Positions 18,069-25,689 of a stretch of DNA of 32,321 nt are shown here, in pieces. The DNA is taken from the NCBI GenBank assembly GCA_022340265.1, contig JAJDOH010000153.1, forward strand, positions 1 to 32,321, written 5' to 3'. Position 1 is the stretch's first letter. Each line of letters starts with the position of its first letter. The notes beneath the pieces are model-generated. The model made no database searches. It was given only the letters and a program-made list of their open reading frames with translations, and was not told the DNA's origin. The DNA comes from Deltaproteobacteria bacterium (GTDB lineage Bacteria; Desulfobacterota; DSM-4660; Desulfatiglandales; Desulfatiglandaceae). A program made the position numbers and the translations under genes.

Positions 18069-18791
18069 TCAATCCTCGACTTTGGAAATTCCCAGATACC
18101 GGCTCTGCAATTCCTCATTTTGGATGAGATCTTCCACCCGGCCGCTGTGAACCACCCTTCCATCATCCAGGATGAAGAAATCGTCCCCCACTGAACTGGC
18201 CATATAGAAATTTTGTTCCACCAGCACCACGACACTGTGTTCCTTGATCTGGTTGATGCTATCGATGACCACATCCACGATAATCGGCGCCAACCCTTTT
18301 GAAGGCTCGTCAATGAGCAGAAGGGAAGTATCGTTTACGATGGCCCTGGCAATGGCGAGCATCTGTTTCTGCCCGCCGCTCAAGGTCCCCGCCTTTGATT
18401 TCCAGAATTTCCTGAGCGCCTCGAACATGCCTAAAATCCGATCGAGCCTGGCGGAAGTGGCGTCATCTTCAGCCAACATGGCCACCCGCATGTTTTCCTC
18501 CACGGTCAGGTCCGAAAAGATCCCCATATGTTCCGGAACAAAACCGATTCCCATGCGAGCGATCTCATACGGTTTGTTCCGCTGAATTTCCTTTCCCTGG
18601 TAGATGATTTTCCCCTTTGCGGCCGGCAAAAGCCCCATCACGGTTTTAAGTGTCGTGCTTTTGCCCGCCCCGTTACGGCCGATAAGGACCGTCACCGCGT
18701 CGGCCCTTGACGTAAAGTTGACCCCCTGCAGAATATGGTGCTGCTCGATAAAGGTATGAACCTCCCGGACTTCCAGAATCGTTTTACTCAC
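18069..18791 (-). CDS. livF: Liv-type ABC transporter ATPase LivF
   Basis: GTG 18791 is chosen because GGAGGTG lies 6 nt before it; the start overlaps the livG stop. The 240-residue product has Walker A GRNGAGKST, the ABC signature LSGGQKQMLAIARA, Walker B SLLLIDEPSKGL, and the H-loop region VVLVEQN (Q-type switch context typical of LivF, not a classical H in the same place). It energises import together with LivG. Overlap with livG by 8 bp points to coupled translation and equal amounts. Confidence 0.94.
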   Translation of the reverse strand: MSKTILEVREVHTFIEQHHILQGVNFTSRADAVTVLIGRNGAGKSTTLKTVMGLLPAAKGKIIYQGKEIQRNKPYEIARMGIGFVPEHMGIFSDLTVEENMRVAMLAEDDATSARLDRILGMFEALRKFWKSKAGTLSGGQKQMLAIARAIVNDTSLLLIDEPSKGLAPIIVDVVIDSINQIKEHSVVVLVEQNFYMASSVGDDFFILDDGRVVHSGRVEDLIQNEELQSRYLGISKVED

Positions 18792-19551
18792 GCCTTGCAC
18801 CTCCACCCAGATAGGCTTCCTGAACCGTTTTGCTCCTGTAAATTTCCTCAGGAGGGCCGTCGGCGATCAGTTCTCCTTCCTGAAGCACCGCAATGCTGTC
18901 CGACAGGGTCATGATCATATCCATTTTGTGTTCCACCAGGAGCATGGTGCGGGTTTTTTCGTCTTTGATCCGATGAAGAATATCCAAAATGGCCGGGACT
19001 TCTTCCTGACCCATGCCGGCGGTGGGCTCATCCAGAAAGAGGATCTCCGGCTTCAGGGCCAGGAGGATGGCAATCTCCAGTTTTCGCTGTTCCCCATGAG
19101 TAAGGGAGCTGGCGGCCATGGCCCACTTTTCCTCCAGAAGGACATTTTTCAAAAGTTCGTATGCCTCGTCCTCCATGTGGGAAAAATGGAGATAGTTTTT
19201 CCAGAAGTTGAGACCGACCCCTTCACGTGACTGAATGGCGACGCGAACGTTTTCGAGAACCGTCAGAACGGGAAAGATATTGGTCAACTGAAAAGAGCGA
19301 CCCATTCCCAGTCGGGTCCTGGTCACGGCGCTTAAACCGGTGATCTCTTTCCCTTTCAGGAAAACACTTCCGTCGCTCGGCTTGTACTGGCCGGTCATCA
19401 GGTTGAACAGAGTGGTCTTTCCGGCACCGTTGGGTCCGATGATCGACTTTAAGACAAACGGCTCCACCTTCAGATTCACCCGGTTCACCGCCACGTGACC
19501 GCCGAAACGGATGGTCAGGTCTTTGGTTTCCACAATTGATTCTGCCGGCAT
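18784..19551 (-). CDS. livG: Liv-type ABC transporter ATPase LivG
   Basis: ATG 19551 (MPAESIVE) is chosen because AAGGTG lies 6 nt upstream; two in-frame alternatives, 19554 and 19560, are close. The 255-residue product has Walker A GPNGAGKTT, signature LTHGEQRKLEIA, Walker B EILFLDEPTAGM, and H-loop LLVEHKMDMI. The insertion between the Walker sites (FWKNYLHFSHMEDEAYELL) is typical of LivG. It is separated from livK by 112 bp containing a strong stem-loop. Confidence 0.95.
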   Translation of the reverse strand: MPAESIVETKDLTIRFGGHVAVNRVNLKVEPFVLKSIIGPNGAGKTTLFNLMTGQYKPSDGSVFLKGKEITGLSAVTRTRLGMGRSFQLTNIFPVLTVLENVRVAIQSREGVGLNFWKNYLHFSHMEDEAYELLKNVLLEEKWAMAASSLTHGEQRKLEIAILLALKPEILFLDEPTAGMGQEEVPAILDILHRIKDEKTRTMLLVEHKMDMIMTLSDSIAVLQEGELIADGPPEEIYRSKTVQEAYLGGGARRE

Positions 19552-19614
19552 CATAATCACCTTGGATTTTGGTTCAGTTCTTCAGTCACACCAAAAAAGC
19601 GTTTCAACGGGCCA

Positions 19615-19644
19615 GACCACGCGGACAGAGAGGTCCGCGTGGTC
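19615..19644 (-). other. Strong intercistronic stem-loop between livK and livG
   Basis: GACCACGCGGAC (19615-19626) and GTCCGCGTGGTC (19633-19644) form a perfect 12-bp stem with a 6-nt loop. No U-tract follows on the minus strand, so it is unlikely to be a full terminator. Its place after the binding-protein gene is that of known RNA-stabilising or attenuating hairpins that let a binding protein be made in excess over the membrane parts. Confidence 0.65.
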
Positions 19645-19663
19645 AAAGGGAAGATTTACAGCC

Positions 19664-20866
19664 CTACTTCTTGTTGGCGATGGGCGGCGCCACCTCTTCC
19701 ATGGGCAGCACCTTTGTCAGAACGGGAATGGCCCATTCCACATCGGGTTTGGTATCCAGTTGAAACGCGTACATTTCCTGAAGCGCTTGATGATCTTCCT
19801 TTCTGAATTTCATCATGCCCTTGGGAGTCATGAACTCCATCCCCTCCATGGTAGCGATCAGCGTCTCGGTATCGGTTTTACCACCTGTTTTTTTGAGGGC
19901 CTCCACCACGGCGCCGGCTGCGGCAAACCCGCCACAGGTGAAGAAGTCGGGCGGCTCATTGAACCGTTTGTAATGCTCTTTTACCAGCCAGTCGTTGACT
20001 TCGTTCTTGGGAATTTCATAGTAGTAGTAAATGGAGCCTTGCATCCCTTTCAATGGCTTCATTACTTTGAGAGCGGCCAGGACGTTTCCGCCGCTGGCAA
20101 TCTGGATGCCGTATTTATCCAGCCCGGCTTCGATCAACTGGGGAATGGGACCCCCTTTTCCGGCCCAGATGACCCATACGTACTTGGGTTCCGGTTTGTC
20201 TTTAAGCGCCTCGATGATCCGTTGGATGGGGGCGGTGAAGTCGGTCCCCTTCGGGTCGCAGTACTCTTCGGCCACCACCTTGGCGCCCAGTTTTTCAGCA
20301 GCCGCTTTGTAGGCCGCGATGCCGTCCTTGCCGAAGGCATAATCCTGGCCGATGCAGGCGATGCTCACTCCCGGAGCCGCTACGGCCGCAGCATTGCTGA
20401 TGGCGTCCTGGCTGGAGTTCCGCCCGGTTCTGAAGATGTAGCGATTCCAGTTTTTTCCGGTAATGGAATCCGCAACCGCCGGTTCAACAATGAGAATTTT
20501 CTTGAACTGCTGGGCCACCGGCAGAACGGCCAGGGCAACGCCGCTGCTGGTGGGACCGATGGCCAGGTCCACCTTGTCGTCATTGTAAAGTTTGGTCAGG
20601 AGCATCTTGGCCCTGGCCGCCTTTAACTGGGTGTCTTCCACAATCAATTCCACGGGCCTTCCGGCGATTTTATTGGTCCCGCTGGTAAAATATTCAAGCC
20701 CCATCTTGAATCCCGTGACTTCCGCCTTGCCGTAGATTTCATACGGTCCGCTAAGTCCCTGAATGATGCCGATCTTGATCGGTTTTTCCGCCATGGCAGG
20801 AAATGCCATAAAGGCCGAAACCGCCACTGCCAACACTAAGATACCAAAAAATTTTCTTCCGTTCAT
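19664..20866 (-). CDS. livK: Periplasmic ligand-binding protein of a Liv-type ABC importer
   Basis: The product is 400 residues. A signal peptide (basic start, hydrophobic core, AMA cleavage after about residue 26) is clear. The mature start KPIKIGIIQGLSGPYEIYGK and the later GRPVELIVEDTQLK are standard for the Leu/Ile/Val-binding type (Peripla_BP_6). ATG 20866 has AAGGAG 6 nt upstream. It is the substrate-catching part of the LivKGFHM importer. In deltaproteobacteria such proteins next to acyl-CoA synthetases often serve aromatic or fatty acids, not amino acids; this is inference from context. Confidence 0.94.
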   Translation of the reverse strand: MNGRKFFGILVLAVAVSAFMAFPAMAEKPIKIGIIQGLSGPYEIYGKAEVTGFKMGLEYFTSGTNKIAGRPVELIVEDTQLKAARAKMLLTKLYNDDKVDLAIGPTSSGVALAVLPVAQQFKKILIVEPAVADSITGKNWNRYIFRTGRNSSQDAISNAAAVAAPGVSIACIGQDYAFGKDGIAAYKAAAEKLGAKVVAEEYCDPKGTDFTAPIQRIIEALKDKPEPKYVWVIWAGKGGPIPQLIEAGLDKYGIQIASGGNVLAALKVMKPLKGMQGSIYYYYEIPKNEVNDWLVKEHYKRFNEPPDFFTCGGFAAAGAVVEALKKTGGKTDTETLIATMEGMEFMTPKGMMKFRKEDHQALQEMYAFQLDTKPDVEWAIPVLTKVLPMEEVAPPIANKK

Positions 20867-20913
20867 TTTGCTCTCCTTTCCTGAATCGTGTTGTTTTGTT
20901 GTTCATGTTCTAT

Positions 20914-20942
20914 CAGCAGACCCGGTCCGATCCGGGCAGCTG
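20914..20942. other. Imperfect hairpin upstream of livK
   Basis: CAGC (20914-20917) pairs with GCTG (20939-20942), and CCCGG (20921-20925) with CCGGG (20932-20936), with a small internal loop. It lies in the 90-bp gap between the acyl-CoA synthetase stop and the livK start. No U-tract is present. It may modulate read-through into livK. Confidence 0.3.
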
Positions 20943-20956
20943 ACGCTTCCATCCCT

Positions 20957-22483
20957 TTATGATCGATCATGTTCCTGTCTCAAGACGTTCTTTAAAACCT
21001 TCCCTGCCGCATTGCGAGGAAGCGTCCCGGTAAAGGCCACACGCTTGGGAATCTTGTACTTTGCCAGCCGCTCTTTCAGATGTGCAATCACCGTTTCTTC
21101 CGTAAGGATCTCACCTTTCTTTAAAACCACCACCGCCTTGCCCACTTCGCCCCATTTCTCATCCTTGATGCCGATAACGGCCACTTCGGAGATCTGCGGC
21201 AGCTGATAAAGGGCATCTTCCACTTCCGCCGGATACACGTTTTCACCGCCGGAAATAAACATGTCCTTTTTCCGTTCCACAATGGTGAGATCTCCGTCAC
21301 GATCCATGCGCGCCAGATCCCCGGTATGAAACCATCCCCCCGCGTAGGCCTCTTTTGTGGCATCGGGCCGGTTCCAATATTCCCTGAGCAGATTGGGGCC
21401 CCGTATCACCAGTTCTCCCACCTGATCCGGGGGCACATCCTTCAATTCGTCATCCACTACACGGGCCTCCACATGCATGAGCGCTTTGCCGATGGAACCC
21501 GCTTTTTTAAGGGCCGATCCCTTTTCCAGGGTGGCGATGCTGGGGGCCGCCTCGCTCATGCCGAACCCCTGTTGCAGAATAATCCCCTGATCGGCATATT
21601 GATGCACCAGACTGACGGGCAACGGTGCACCGCCGCTCATGACAACCCGCACCTTTTCAAAGGCTTCTTTTTTAAAACCGGGGTGCTGGATGAGAAACAG
21701 AAAGATGGCGGCCACACCGAAAAAGAGGGTAATGTTTTCGGTTTCAAGGAGCACCAGGGTCCTTTCCGGCTCAAAGGTCTGCTGGATGACCACCGTGCCG
21801 CCCATGTAGAGCATGGGGAGGGTGAAAAGGCCGATGCCGCCGATATGGAACATGGGAAGCAACGCCAGGTTGCGGTCGTTGGCGGTGAACCCCATGTCTA
21901 CGGTGAGGTTGACCGCATTCCAGAAACTGGCTCCCTGGGTCAAAACCGCTCCCTTGGGCTTGCCGGTGGTACCGGCGGTGTACATGATAATATGGGGCGT
22001 ATCCAGATCCGGTGGTCTCTCCGGCGATGGCTCCATGTCGCTTTGTGCCTGCAAAAGCGGTTCACAGGCCTCGGCCCCACCTATGGCTTCATAGCCCAGA
22101 ACCACCAGCTGTTTGAGCTCGGTTTTGGCCCTGAGGCTTTCGGCTGTTTCCAGGAGATCCGGATGGAAAAGAAGGGTCTGTGCACCGCTGTCTTTCAAAA
22201 TGAAGGCCAGTTCCGTAGGCGTCAGGCGCCAATTCAAGGGAACCAGCATGACCCCCAGTTTGGCGGCCGCCATGATGGTTTCCACATATTCCACACAATT
22301 GATGCTCAGGATGCTCAGTCGGTCGCCGTTTTTAAGGCCCAGCCCCTCAAGCACCCTGCCAAGGCGGTTTACGCGCCTGTTCAGTTGCCCGTAGGTCAGC
22401 CGTTTTTCGCCATCCACCACCGCCTCTTTATCCGGTGTAAGGATGGCTCTTTTTGTCAGCCAGGAACCGATTCCGGGTACCAT
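20957..22483 (-). CDS. Acyl-CoA synthetase (AMP-forming)
   Basis: The product is 508 residues. Phosphate loop IIMYTAGTTGKPKG (about 165-178), GFGMSEAAPS, hinge GGWFHTGDLARMDRDGD and catalytic lysine K495 in RNAAGKVLKN are all present. It makes a CoA thioester from an acid, with ATP. ATG 22483 lies 3 bp after the flavoprotein gene and has an AAGGGG site. It precedes livK, so activation and uptake genes are interleaved. It is clearly different from the ligase at 14402-15925, which suggests two acids or two steps are handled. Confidence 0.93.
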   Translation of the reverse strand: MVPGIGSWLTKRAILTPDKEAVVDGEKRLTYGQLNRRVNRLGRVLEGLGLKNGDRLSILSINCVEYVETIMAAAKLGVMLVPLNWRLTPTELAFILKDSGAQTLLFHPDLLETAESLRAKTELKQLVVLGYEAIGGAEACEPLLQAQSDMEPSPERPPDLDTPHIIMYTAGTTGKPKGAVLTQGASFWNAVNLTVDMGFTANDRNLALLPMFHIGGIGLFTLPMLYMGGTVVIQQTFEPERTLVLLETENITLFFGVAAIFLFLIQHPGFKKEAFEKVRVVMSGGAPLPVSLVHQYADQGIILQQGFGMSEAAPSIATLEKGSALKKAGSIGKALMHVEARVVDDELKDVPPDQVGELVIRGPNLLREYWNRPDATKEAYAGGWFHTGDLARMDRDGDLTIVERKKDMFISGGENVYPAEVEDALYQLPQISEVAVIGIKDEKWGEVGKAVVVLKKGEILTEETVIAHLKERLAKYKIPKRVAFTGTLPRNAAGKVLKNVLRQEHDRS

Positions 22484-22486
22484 TCT

Positions 22487-23074
22487 TTACCCCTTTCCTT
22501 TCCCAAAAACCTTTTTCATGAGCTGAACCATGTTGTTCGAAAAATTCACCACGGTGCTGAGCCCCTCTTCATCCTTTTCCGCGTCCCTTGCGCCCCCCGC
22601 ACCGGCCATGCCCACATTCCAATAGGTGGATCCCGGTACCGTTATGCCATTGATGAAAAACCACAACAACAGCTGGGAAAAAGCCACGTTGTGCCCGGCA
22701 CGCCGCGCCACCGTAATGGGACCGCCCACCTTGCCTTCAAGAAATTTATCGTTCCAGTAGGCCACAAAAGTGGCCCGCGCCAAAAGGGCCATCATCTGCG
22801 GTACCACGGAGCTGAGATAAACGGGGGACCCCAGGATCAACCCGTCGGCTTCCTGCATGGCCGCCAGGATGTCGTTAAAATCATCCCCCTTGATGGTGCA
22901 GTATCCCTTTTTGACGCAGTCATAACACCCGGTGCACGGTTTGACCTCTTTTCCGCGCAGGGAAATGAGCGTCGTTTCAAAGTCGGCGTCCTTGAAAACC
23001 GACAAGGCCTTCTCCACATACGCCAGCGTGTTGCTTTTGGGTCTCAAACTCCCTGCAATGCCCAGCACTTTCAT
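22487..23074 (-). CDS. Iron-sulfur flavoprotein (NADPH-dependent FMN reductase fold)
   Basis: The product is 195 residues with a flavodoxin-like fold: start MKVLGIAGSLRPKSNT (phosphate loop for FMN), and GLILGSPVYLSSV for the second FMN loop. The cysteine cluster C47-x2-C50-x2-C53-x5-C59 is the compact motif of archaeal iron-sulfur flavoprotein (Isf), which binds one [4Fe-4S] cluster. ATG 23074 has GGAGGAG about 8 nt upstream. It could shuttle electrons for an acyl-CoA oxidation or reduction step in the cluster, since no acyl-CoA dehydrogenase or ETF is encoded here. This role is inferred from position only. Confidence 0.85.
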   Translation of the reverse strand: MKVLGIAGSLRPKSNTLAYVEKALSVFKDADFETTLISLRGKEVKPCTGCYDCVKKGYCTIKGDDFNDILAAMQEADGLILGSPVYLSSVVPQMMALLARATFVAYWNDKFLEGKVGGPITVARRAGHNVAFSQLLLWFFINGITVPGSTYWNVGMAGAGGARDAEKDEEGLSTVVNFSNNMVQLMKKVFGKGKG

Positions 23075-23105
23075 TTTTCATTCTCCTCCGCTGAGGGGCG
23101 AACGA

Positions 23106-23918
23106 TCATTCGGCCCCGCCCACCAACTGTGACATATCAGCCGTCGTTTCAAGGACACCTTGGCGCAACTGCTTTTTCATGAGATCCCGAAAAAAATCAT
23201 GGTCGAAACAGCGGCTGAACTGTTCGCCTTCAATTTTCATCCCCTGCGCCAGAGATCCGGACCGGGAAGCGTGAACCGCCTGCTTGGCCAGAGAAAGGGC
23301 ATATTGGGGCTGCCTCAAAACAGGCTTAAGGAGCTTTTCCACCCCTTCTTGAAGCCCATCCTTTTTCACCACCGAATGAACCAGGCCCATTTCCGCCGCC
23401 TCCAGTCCCTTATAAAGCCTCCCGCTCAGGATCATTTCCATGGCACGGCCGGAACCCACCAGCCTGGGCAGCCGCTGCGTCCCGCCACCACCGGGAATGA
23501 GCCCCACCTTCACTTCCGGCAGGCCGATCCGGGCATCCTCCGTGGCCACGCGGAGGTCGCACGCCATGGCGAATTCAAAACCGCCGCCAAAACATAGTCC
23601 GTTAATGGCGGCCACCAGAATCAGGGGACTGGCCTCCATGCGAATGAACAGGCCCTGAATCCGAGCGGAAAATGCCGACGCCGCTTTTTTGTCACACTGC
23701 ATCATTTCGATACCGTCGGCACCACCGATAAAATGGGTATCCCCTGCCCCCGTAAACATAACGGCACGGACATCGGTCCGTTCCAGTTCATCCAACAGGC
23801 GTGTCATTTCCGCCATCAGTTCGGAATTGATGGCGTTTCGGTCCCTGGGCCGATGGATGGTCACCCGGCACACGTTCCCGTTCGGTTCCACCATCAGATG
23901 TTTGAATGGTTCATTCAT
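23106..23918 (-). CDS. Enoyl-CoA hydratase/isomerase (crotonase family)
   Basis: The product is 270 residues. The crotonase oxyanion-hole regions are visible (GADGIEM near 66 and NGLCFGGGFEFAMACD near 106). Both catalytic glutamates of true hydratases are conserved: E115 in GGGFE and E135 in GLPE, followed by GLIPGGGGTQRLPR. It should add water to an enoyl-CoA, giving the (S)-3-hydroxyacyl-CoA if it acts like typical crotonases. PHA synthase needs the (R) form, so another step or enzyme would be required. ATG 23918 has a GAAGGA site. It lies 31 bp before the flavoprotein gene. Confidence 0.92.
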   Translation of the reverse strand: MNEPFKHLMVEPNGNVCRVTIHRPRDRNAINSELMAEMTRLLDELERTDVRAVMFTGAGDTHFIGGADGIEMMQCDKKAASAFSARIQGLFIRMEASPLILVAAINGLCFGGGFEFAMACDLRVATEDARIGLPEVKVGLIPGGGGTQRLPRLVGSGRAMEMILSGRLYKGLEAAEMGLVHSVVKKDGLQEGVEKLLKPVLRQPQYALSLAKQAVHASRSGSLAQGMKIEGEQFSRCFDHDFFRDLMKKQLRQGVLETTADMSQLVGGAE

Positions 23919-23937
23919 CAGGTTCCTTCTCCCAAAT

Positions 23938-24684
23938 CTAAATCACAAATCCCCCGTTGGGGCTCAACACCTGCCCGGTCATGAAATCGGCTTCGGGCGA
24001 TGCCAGATAGGCCACCAGCGAACCGATCTCTTCCGGTTCTCCCAGACGTTTTAGGGGCGTTTTCTTAATCACATAATCTGAAAATCCTCCCGGTAAGCCG
24101 CTCAGCATGGGGGTTTCGATATACCCGGGCGCAACAACGTTGACCCGGATGTTGTGACGGGCCGCCTCTTTGGCCAGGGTTTTTCCCAGCATGTTCACCC
24201 CGCCCTTGGATGCGCTGTAATGAAGCGCGCCGGGTGTGGGGGTGAGAGACGCCACCGAACTGAAGAGGATGATGCGGCCGGTTTTGTGATCCTTCATCCA
24301 GCGCACCGCCTCGCGACAGACGTAAAACATGCCGTCCAGATTAACCCCCATCATCTGACGCCACTCCTCGTCGGTCATCTCTTCCACAAAAACCGTCCGT
24401 CCCAGCACGGCCGCGGTGTGGACCAGAAGATCCAACCGCGCCGTCTCATTTTTCAGTTCTTCAAAGAGACCTGCCACGGCATCACTTTCGGAAATATTCA
24501 CGGAAAAGGCGGCTCCCCGTGCGGCCGGGACCTCGATGTTTGAGAGGGTCTCACGGGCCGCCGCCAGATGAAGATCTGCCACAAAGACCAGAATGCCCAT
24601 GCGGCCCAGGGCCATGGCGGCAGACCGTCCCATGCCGGAGCCGCCACCAACGATCAATGCCGTCCTGATTTCTTTGGTTTTCAT
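23938..24684 (-). CDS. Short-chain dehydrogenase/reductase (FabG/PhaB-like)
   Basis: ATG 24684 (MKTKEIRT) is preferred over the longer in-frame start 24738, because it begins right at the Rossmann strand and has AAGG before it. The 248-residue product has the nucleotide loop GGGSGMG (about 13-19) and the catalytic set N115, S143, Y156 and K160 (YSASK). VAPGYIETPM and the terminal SPNGGFVI are typical of FabG-like enzymes. It is probably a 3-oxoacyl-CoA/3-hydroxyacyl-CoA oxidoreductase; it could supply (R)-3-hydroxyacyl-CoA to PhaC. The canonical TGxxxGxG is slightly altered to GGGSGMG. Confidence 0.9.
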   Translation of the reverse strand: MKTKEIRTALIVGGGSGMGRSAAMALGRMGILVFVADLHLAAARETLSNIEVPAARGAAFSVNISESDAVAGLFEELKNETARLDLLVHTAAVLGRTVFVEEMTDEEWRQMMGVNLDGMFYVCREAVRWMKDHKTGRIILFSSVASLTPTPGALHYSASKGGVNMLGKTLAKEAARHNIRVNVVAPGYIETPMLSGLPGGFSDYVIKKTPLKRLGEPEEIGSLVAYLASPEADFMTGQVLSPNGGFVI

Positions 24685-24749
24685 ATGCCTTGGCTCAATA
24701 ATGCCTGGCAGTGGCAATTGATTTCTATTTAAATTCACAATTCGGGATG

Positions 24750-25496
24750 TTAGAGATCCCGCTGTTTTTCATAAGCCGTGGCCGGCTTTTCCGTCGGAAA
24801 AACCACCAGCCGCTCTGAATCCAATTGGTTGATGATGCCCCGGGCAACCGCTTTGGGGGAATCCATGAATGTCTTGTATTTCTCCACCTCGGGCGCCATT
24901 TCCTCGGCCCCCGGAGAGACCTCGAAGAACTCCGTGGAGGTGAGGTGCGGACAGACGGCCAGAACCCTGATGCCGCTCCCTTTCAGATCCATGGCCAGCC
25001 CCCGGGAAAACCCGACCACCGCGTGCTTGCTGGCCACATAAGGGGTGACGTTGCCGGAGTGGGCAATGAGCCCTCCGATGGACGCAATATTGACGATGAG
25101 ACCCTGATTTCGGTCCTGCATATGGGGAAGCACTTCCCGGGTGAGAAATACGGTGGAAAAGAGATTTATTTCGAAAAGCCGCCGCCAGAGGGCTTCGGTG
25201 CTGGAGAGAAAGTCGCCGTACATTCCCAGGCCGGCGCTGTTGATGAGAATGTCGATTCTGCCCCATCGCTTGATGCATTGATCCGCCAGGGCCTTTCGAT
25301 GGTCTTCCGCCACAAGATCACCCGGCAGGACGAGTGTTTCGCCCGAACAGCCGGCGGCCGTCTCCTCCAGGCGATCCGGACGTCTGGCCGTCAAAGCGAC
25401 CTTTGCGCCCGCCTCGGAGCACATACCCGCCAGGGCCTTGCCGATACCGGAACTGGCCCCTGTCACCAACACCACTTGTCCGTTCAGATTGACCAT
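24750..25496 (-). CDS. Short-chain dehydrogenase/reductase (first gene of the cluster)
   Basis: ATG 25496 (MVNLNGQ) is chosen, with AAAGGA upstream. The longer in-frame start at 25568 would place 24 residues without family likeness and lies close to the promoter. The 248-residue product has TGASSGIG (12-19), N111, a serine near 139, and Y153 with K157 (YVASK). The C-terminal part differs from FabG (FFEVSPGAEEM, then MDSPKAVARGI), resembling the broad SDR type that acts on ketones, sterol-like or hydroxyacyl compounds. It follows the candidate promoter and operator (25594-25640) and is the first gene of the minus-strand cluster. Confidence 0.9.
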   Translation of the reverse strand: MVNLNGQVVLVTGASSGIGKALAGMCSEAGAKVALTARRPDRLEETAAGCSGETLVLPGDLVAEDHRKALADQCIKRWGRIDILINSAGLGMYGDFLSSTEALWRRLFEINLFSTVFLTREVLPHMQDRNQGLIVNIASIGGLIAHSGNVTPYVASKHAVVGFSRGLAMDLKGSGIRVLAVCPHLTSTEFFEVSPGAEEMAPEVEKYKTFMDSPKAVARGIINQLDSERLVVFPTEKPATAYEKQRDL

Positions 25497-25593
25497 GGTG
25501 ATAAGATCCTTTTCGAGACCTTCGCAACACGCGCCCTTTTGCCCAATCCCATTGAAAGCGGAAAACATCTTTCAAAGGTCTCTTTTCGAAATA

Positions 25594-25611
25594 TGAATCA
25601 ACTATCAATTT
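25594..25611 (-). promoter_or_regulatory. Candidate TetR operator at the cluster promoter
   Basis: The plus-strand reading is TGAATCA-ACTA-TCAATTT. It matches the element at 26970-26987 (TGAATCA-CCTG-TCATTTT) at 14 of 18 positions, and both fit the layout of the acyl-CoA-responsive TetR-type FadR operator (TGAATGA-4-TCATTCA). It abuts the -10 box of the promoter at 25612-25640, a position where a bound protein would block initiation. Confidence 0.6.
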
Positions 25612-25640
25612 TTTCTACAGAACCATTTCTCCCCTGTCAA
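25612..25640 (-). promoter_or_regulatory. Sigma-70-type promoter of the minus-strand cluster
   Basis: On the minus strand, TTGACA (25640-25635) is a perfect -35 box. It is followed after exactly 17 bp by TAGAAA (25617-25612), a -10 box with four of six consensus bases. The surrounding DNA is very AT-rich. Transcription would start about 100 bp before ATG 25496. Confidence 0.7.
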
Positions 25641-25689
25641 CAAAAAAATGCATTTTCAAAAAATTTTATAAAAAAGGTTGGGAGTTTCG

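Noticed and set aside
19511-20626. 371-codon plus-strand frame
   Set aside because: It is antisense to livG and livK; no ribosome site and no protein motifs.
21326-23182. 618-codon plus-strand frame
   Set aside because: It is antisense to the acyl-CoA synthetase and flavoprotein genes and shows no domain, while the minus-strand products are clear family members.
24685-24749. Possible internal promoter between the two dehydrogenase genes
   Set aside because: The 65-bp gap is AT-rich on one side, but no pair of -35 and -10 boxes with proper spacing could be found by eye.
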